The notes beneath the pieces were generated by a model that saw only the letters and a program-made list of their open reading frames with translations, did not search any database and had not been told where the DNA came from. This document shows, one piece after another, positions 59,857-64,000 of a stretch of DNA of 64,000 bases; the stretch's first letter is position 1; each line of letters starts with the position of its first letter. The translations under genes and the position numbers were made by a program. This DNA comes from Chloroflexota bacterium (lineage in GTDB: Bacteria > Chloroflexota > Anaerolineae > Anaerolineales > Villigracilaceae), in NCBI GenBank assembly GCA_016234485.1, contig JACRBL010000026.1:1-64000 (forward strand), in the 5' to 3' direction.

Positions 59857-60798
59857 ATGCCCACCGTTCTGATGACCGCCCCCTATATGATTCCCTTTTT
59901 GGAACGCTTCCAATCCACCTTCGATAAATATGGCATCACCCTGATCGTCCCCGATGTGCAGGAGCGCATGGAAGAAGCCGACCTGTTGAAATACGCGGGC
60001 CAGTTCGACGGCGCGATCTGCGGCGATGACCGTTACAGTGCGCGCGTCCTCGAAGCCTGCGCGCCGCGCTTGAAAGCGATCTCGAAGTGGGGAACGGGCA
60101 TCGACTCGATTGACTCAATCGCCGCGTCGCGCCTGAACGTGAAGGTGGGTCGCACGCCCAACGCGTTCACCACCCCCGTCGCGGACTCGGTCCTCGGCTA
60201 CATGCTGGCCTTCGTCCGCCGCGGCCCGTGGATGGACGCGGCCATGAAGCGCGGCGAGTGGGAGAAAATCCCCGGCAAGACGCTCAGCGAGTGCGCGCTC
60301 GGCGTGATTGGTGTCGGCAACATTGGCAAGGCCGTCACCCGCCGCGCCAAATCTTTTGGCATGAAGGTTTTGGGAACAGACATCATCGAAGTTGACCATG
60401 TCTTCGTCTCCGAATCTGGCATCGAGATGACAAGTCTCGAATATCTATTATCGAATTCCGACTTCATCTCCCTCAATTGCGATCTCAACCCCACCAGCCA
60501 TCATCTCATCACCACGGCCACCCTCGCAAAGATGAAGCCGAACGCCGTCGTCATCAACACCGCTCGCGGCCCCATCGTGGACGAACCAACGCTGATCGCC
60601 GCGCTGCAATCAGGCCAGATCGCGGGCGCCGCGCTGGACGTGTTCGAGTTCGAGCCTCTGCCGCACGATAGTCCGCTGATGAAAATGGACAACGTGATGC
60701 TCGCGCCGCACAACGCCAACTCCAGCCCCGCCGCGTGGGAGCGGGTGCATTGGAGCACGATTCGGAATTTGTTGGATGGGCTTGGAATTAAGGAATAA
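59857..60798 (+). CDS. D-2-hydroxyacid dehydrogenase (NAD-dependent, SerA-like)
   Basis: The 313-residue protein is a D-isomer-specific 2-hydroxyacid dehydrogenase: substrate part with KWGTGIDSID, Rossmann fold GVIGVGNIGKAV, catalytic arginine in NTARGPIVDE, glutamate in ALDVFEFEPLP and histidine in LAPHNANSS. It lacks the ACT domain of full-length phosphoglycerate dehydrogenases. Context (sugar activation, polymer genes) suggests a role in precursor supply, but this is inference. A usable ATG with GGAG upstream marks the start. Confidence 0.87.
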   Translation: MPTVLMTAPYMIPFLERFQSTFDKYGITLIVPDVQERMEEADLLKYAGQFDGAICGDDRYSARVLEACAPRLKAISKWGTGIDSIDSIAASRLNVKVGRTPNAFTTPVADSVLGYMLAFVRRGPWMDAAMKRGEWEKIPGKTLSECALGVIGVGNIGKAVTRRAKSFGMKVLGTDIIEVDHVFVSESGIEMTSLEYLLSNSDFISLNCDLNPTSHHLITTATLAKMKPNAVVINTARGPIVDEPTLIAALQSGQIAGAALDVFEFEPLPHDSPLMKMDNVMLAPHNANSSPAAWERVHWSTIRNLLDGLGIKE

Positions 60799-60936
60799 AT
60801 ATAACGCGCTCGGTCACAAACTGCGCTTTCCCCCTGAGATTGATTTGAACACGGGCGAGGAAGTGGTGTTGATCGAATTCGTGTCCCCAACGAAGTAACG
60901 TAAACCAACGACTGACCCCTACAAGGCGCTATGCGG

Positions 60937-60982
60937 AGTCGTCACTACATGGGCAGTCCATGTAGTGACGACTTTAGTCGTT
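60937..60982. repeat. 16-bp-stem hairpin and palindromic repeat copy 2
   Basis: AGTCGTCACTACATGG (60937-60952) and CCATGTAGTGACGACT (60958-60973) are perfectly complementary with a five-base loop. The right side continues into GTAGTGACGACTTTAGTCGT, matching the repeat at 14879. It directly precedes the stop of the SulP gene on the minus strand; no T run is seen. Confidence 0.7.
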
Positions 60983-63189
60983 TAATCCAACAACGCTTCG
61001 ATGGTGTAATTATTATCCGCCAGGCGCTCGGCCAACATGCGCGCCACCCACTCGTGCAGGGCGGCCGCGGTCTGCGGGTCTTCGGCCTCCATGCGTTGCA
61101 GGCCCTCGGTCGTCAGGCGATAAAGCACGCTCTTCTGTTGGGCAATCACATCCGCGGTGCGCGTCTGATTCAGGTACATGCCCACCTCGCCGATGACCGT
61201 CCCGCCGCGGATGCTTCGCAGGCGGACGATGTCGCCGTCGGGCGTTTCCAGCTGGATGTTGAGACGTCCTGACTCGACGAAGTACATCGCGTCGGGCGGA
61301 TCGCCGCGTCGCATCAACGGGACGTTGGCCTCTGCTTCGACGCGTTCGAGTCGCCGAAAGAGATTGTCCACCAAATCGCGGTGCGGGAAGGTTCTTCGCA
61401 ATTGCGCCTTCAACCCCGTTGCGATGAACTGCGTGGACGCCTCATACTTCATCAACAGCATGTTCTCGCACCACTCCACGCCATAATCGAGATTGGGGAA
61501 GAATTGCACGTGCTTGTCGCCCATGAATCCGCCCTGCTCCATCTGGCGGCGGTTCAACGACGAGACCTGCGTCAGCACCAGGTAAATGTCGTGCAGATCG
61601 GCCAGTTGCCTCATGCGGACAAAGGAGGAGACCGCCGACGAGTCCAGGCTGTGGACGCGGTGGAAGTCTAGCACGATGAATTTTTCCCTGTTGGTCTGGT
61701 CTTCCAAAATCTCGCGCACACGGCTGAGAATTCCATTCGACGTGCCGAAGAAAATGAATCCCTGCAAGCGGAAGATGTGGATGCCCTCGCCATGTTGCGC
61801 CAGCAATTCGCGCTGGACGGGCGCTCGTTCCACCTTGCTGTGATAGTTCCTGCCGTTCAACGAATCGCGGACCACGTTGACCTGGGCATACTTGAACACG
61901 AACAGCAAAATCGAAATCGCCACGCCCGCGATCACGCCTTCGAGGAAGCCGATCGAGCCGATCACGAAGAGGATCACCCACACCAGGGCGTAGTCCGCGA
62001 GCGGGAGTTTCGGGCGCGCGTCGTAAAGCCAGTCCACGAGGAAGGAGAGGCCGAGCATCAGCAACATGCCATTGAGGAACGACGTGGGCAGGAGGCTGAT
62101 GAACGACCCGCCCGCAAACAAAACCAGCGCAGTGACCGCCGCGACCATCAGGCTGACGATGCGCGTCTGCGCGCCCATGCGATAAGAAAGGGCGGTGGCG
62201 CCCAAAAGATGGTAGCCGGCCGGGGAGCCGCCCAGCCCCGCCAAAAGGTTGGAAAGACCCGCCACGCGCAGTTCGTGGTTCAGGTCAATATCGCGTTTTG
62301 CCACCAGTTCCAGCGCGGAGGCGTTGAGCAGGAAACCGATCAGGCTGACGAGCGGAATGATCGCGAGCGAGTCCAACGCGCCCGCAAGCGCGGCCCAGTT
62401 CACGTCCGCGAGATGCGAGGGCAGGAAGGGCCGCCACAGTCCGCCGGACGCGAAAGGTTCCATGAACATGCCCGCGGCGCGCGCCTCGTCCAGCGTCATG
62501 CCGCGTGCGAAGACGAGTCCGTAAAACAGCCCGATGCCGCCCAGCACAATTCCCGGCCAGACGAGGAAGTGATTGAACTTGCGCAGGACGAGCAGAACGG
62601 CGATGGCAAAGGCCGCGCCGGGCAACCAGTTGAAGAGCGACTCGGCGGTGAACAGCGACGGGAGCGCGGCCAGGCTGAGACCGTGGCCGAGCATCCCCTC
62701 CAGGGAGCCGCGCGTGATGAGCCAGCCCGTGCCAGCCAGGAAACCGCCGATGACGGGGTAGGGAATATAGCGCACGAGGTTGCCGAGTTTGAATTGCCCG
62801 ATGAGGAAAAAGATCAACCCCGTCGCGAGGGAGGAAAGGACGATGCCCACGACAGTGGTGGCATACAGAGTTTCGGGATTCGCCACGCCCGTCAGCGCCG
62901 AGGCCACACCCGCCGCGCCGACCGCGACCAGCGCCGAGGGGCCGTCTTGCGGAGAGATGGCCGCGCCCGGCAAGGAACTGAGCGCGGTGATCGTTATGCT
63001 CATGATCGTGGCGCCGAAGAGGAATAAGCCAATGCCACGCGAGACGAAGGGCGCGAGTTCCCCCGTAAAGACGAGAGTCGCGAGCGAGATGGCGATGGTG
63101 AGTTCGATGATGCCCACCACGATTCCCGCAGTGATGCCGGGGATGATGGTCTTGGAATCAACAGTAAAGGCGCGCTTGGTTTGAGTCAT
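60982..63189 (-). CDS. SulP-family anion transporter with STAS and cyclic-nucleotide-binding domains
   Basis: The 735-residue protein has a SulP membrane part (about residues 10-420; SISPQDGPSALVA-like segment AAISPQDGPSALVAVG), a STAS domain (LQGFIFFGTSNGIL, IVLDFHRVHSLDSSAV with the phosphorylatable-type serine) and a C-terminal cNMP-binding domain (LMRRGDPPDAMYFVESG, GGTVIGEVGMYLNQTRTADV). Substrate may be sulfate, bicarbonate or another anion. The double regulatory tail suggests control by cyclic nucleotides. ATG at 63189 is preferred to TTG at 63195 because AAAGG lies eight bases upstream. Confidence 0.88.
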   Translation of the reverse strand: MTQTKRAFTVDSKTIIPGITAGIVVGIIELTIAISLATLVFTGELAPFVSRGIGLFLFGATIMSITITALSSLPGAAISPQDGPSALVAVGAAGVASALTGVANPETLYATTVVGIVLSSLATGLIFFLIGQFKLGNLVRYIPYPVIGGFLAGTGWLITRGSLEGMLGHGLSLAALPSLFTAESLFNWLPGAAFAIAVLLVLRKFNHFLVWPGIVLGGIGLFYGLVFARGMTLDEARAAGMFMEPFASGGLWRPFLPSHLADVNWAALAGALDSLAIIPLVSLIGFLLNASALELVAKRDIDLNHELRVAGLSNLLAGLGGSPAGYHLLGATALSYRMGAQTRIVSLMVAAVTALVLFAGGSFISLLPTSFLNGMLLMLGLSFLVDWLYDARPKLPLADYALVWVILFVIGSIGFLEGVIAGVAISILLFVFKYAQVNVVRDSLNGRNYHSKVERAPVQRELLAQHGEGIHIFRLQGFIFFGTSNGILSRVREILEDQTNREKFIVLDFHRVHSLDSSAVSSFVRMRQLADLHDIYLVLTQVSSLNRRQMEQGGFMGDKHVQFFPNLDYGVEWCENMLLMKYEASTQFIATGLKAQLRRTFPHRDLVDNLFRRLERVEAEANVPLMRRGDPPDAMYFVESGRLNIQLETPDGDIVRLRSIRGGTVIGEVGMYLNQTRTADVIAQQKSVLYRLTTEGLQRMEAEDPQTAAALHEWVARMLAERLADNNYTIEALLD

Positions 63190-63310
63190 GGGCAATCCTT
63201 TGGCAAATGCGACTGAATGCGTCGGATTTTATCTTATAACCCCCAAGTTTGGATAAAGGGATGGGCGCGGAATCAAAAAGCCCTCGCCATTTCTGGCGAG
63301 GGCTTTTCAC

Positions 63311-63418
63311 CGTCATTGCGAGGGTGGTCTCCCCGAAGCAATCTCATCCACCGCGCGCGGATTGCTTCGCACACCTGACCTGGCGGGCGGCGCCAGGGAC
63401 GAACGCTCGCAATGACGG
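63311..63418. mobile_element. TCATTGCGAG palindromic element, copy 3 with nested 28-base element
   Basis: CGTCATTGCGAGGGTGG and CGCTCGCAATGACGG are the ends; GAAGCAATCTC and GATTGCTTCG pair inside. The right half is interrupted by the 28-base element (63371-63398, reversed). It lies between the SulP gene and the ABC exporter gene. Confidence 0.8.
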
Positions 63419-63454
63419 GTTGAAAGTTACGGAATACGCAACACGCAATAGGCG

Positions 63455-64000
63455 CTACTTCGCGAACCCCACGCTGGCTTCGATCTCCTCCTGCTTCTTA
63501 AACTGACTCATATACAAGTCATAGTAGAAGCCGCGTGTGGCGAGCAGGTCATCGTGTTTGCCGCGCTCGATGATCTGGCCTTTATCGAGGACGAGGATCA
63601 TGTCGGCGTGGCGGATGGTGGAGAGGCGGTGTGCGATGACGAAGGAGGTGCGTCCCGCGAGCAGTTGATCGAAGGCTTTTTGGATGAGGCGCTCGGTGCG
63701 CGTGTCCACGCTGGAGGTGGCCTCGTCAAGGATCAGGACGCGGGGATCGGCCAGGGCGGCGCGAGCAATCGAAAGCAGTTGCCGCTGTCCCTGAGAAAGA
63801 CCCGAGCCGCGTTCGCCCAGCACAGTCTGATACTTTTCGGGCAGGCGTTCGATGAACGAGTCCGCATTGGCGAGTTTGGCGGCGGCCAACACTTCTTCAT
63901 CGGTGGCGTCGGGTTTACCGAAGCGGATGTTATCCATGACTGAGGCGCTGAACAGGAAGGTGTCCTGCAAGACGATGCCAACCTGCCTGCGGACGGATTC
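63455..64000 (-). CDS. ABC exporter, C-terminal ATPase part (runs off the window)
   Basis: The visible 181 residues are the end of an ABC ATPase of the exporter type fused to a membrane part: Q loop VLQDTFLFSASVMDNI, signature LSQGQRQLLSIARA, Walker B VLILDEATSSVD and switch HRLSTIRHADMI, then a short tail. The frame is open to the window edge (ESVRRQVGIV before VLQD). MsbA/LmrA-like half-transporters have this layout; the substrate is unknown. The TTG-started ORF at 63970 is not a true start. Confidence 0.9.
   Translation of the reverse strand, partial: ESVRRQVGIVLQDTFLFSASVMDNIRFGKPDATDEEVLAAAKLANADSFIERLPEKYQTVLGERGSGLSQGQRQLLSIARAALADPRVLILDEATSSVDTRTERLIQKAFDQLLAGRTSFVIAHRLSTIRHADMILVLDKGQIIERGKHDDLLATRGFYYDLYMSQFKKQEEIEASVGFAK

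Noticed and set aside
60776..60898. A 40-codon plus-strand frame overlapping the end of the dehydrogenase gene (ends EEVVLIEFVSPTK)
   Set aside because: It reads like a protein, but is too short, overlaps another gene out of frame and has no ribosome-binding site. A remnant of a lost gene is possible.
1..64000. tRNA or rRNA genes
   Set aside because: No cloverleaf-type sequence with a conserved TTCGAATC/CCA arm and no rRNA-like stretch was found by reading. A dedicated scan would be decisive.

Overview
The window looks like a chromosomal segment of a Chloroflexota bacterium of the Anaerolineae type. This is inference. It rests on moderately high GC, one-piece glycyl-tRNA synthetase (alpha and beta chains fused), a fused serine hydroxymethyltransferase/GcvT, an HD-GYP protein whose linker resembles those common in that group, and dense short period-7 repeats. 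No rRNA, tRNA or CRISPR array was found.

Layout. 1-1.5 kb: the end of one gene, a small lipoprotein and a CPBP membrane protease. 1.5-16.3 kb (minus): a complete 14-gene complex I operon, nuoA to nuoN, with a recognisable promoter/operator upstream of nuoA. 16.5-20 kb (minus): dnaG and the primary sigma factor. 20.2-22.1 kb: a DEDD exonuclease and an unassigned protein with a nucleotidyltransferase-like motif. 22.2-25.3 kb: fused glycyl-tRNA synthetase. 25.5-31.1 kb: an AT-richer accessory island with a TIR/HD-GYP protein, an HTH-unknown-HTH cassette, a PIN module, a RelE-type module whose toxin is broken by TAG, and an intact and a broken MntA/HepT pair. Five fragments of the 5' end of the TIR gene lie between these cassettes. 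31.1-37 kb: hypA/hypB, a tRNA dihydrouridine synthase, msrA, clpC and a MazG-like protein. 37-44 kb: a DUF4349 lipoprotein, then a phosphonate-type ABC importer (two binding proteins, one ATPase, two permeases with extra outside domains) bracketed by 75-bp inverted repeats. 44-48.4 kb: a Crp/Fnr regulator, a DUF2892 protein behind a Crp-like box, and the SHMT-GcvT fusion. 48.5-54.3 kb: a PD-(D/E)xK-NACHT defence-type ATPase, an orphan BrnA-like antitoxin, and a secreted beta-helix protein preceded by a cyclic-di-GMP-I riboswitch. 54.3-60.8 kb: membrane and cell-surface polymer genes. 60.9-64 kb: a SulP-STAS-cNMP transporter and the end of an ABC exporter.

Three signals stand out. First, the accessory island alternates defence cassettes with copies of one TIR gene start. 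Second, degenerate arrays with a 7-base period sit in at least a dozen places, including inside dnaG, glyQS and a glycosyltransferase-like gene. Third, second-messenger functions recur: an HD-GYP domain on a TIR protein, and a c-di-GMP riboswitch on a surface protein.
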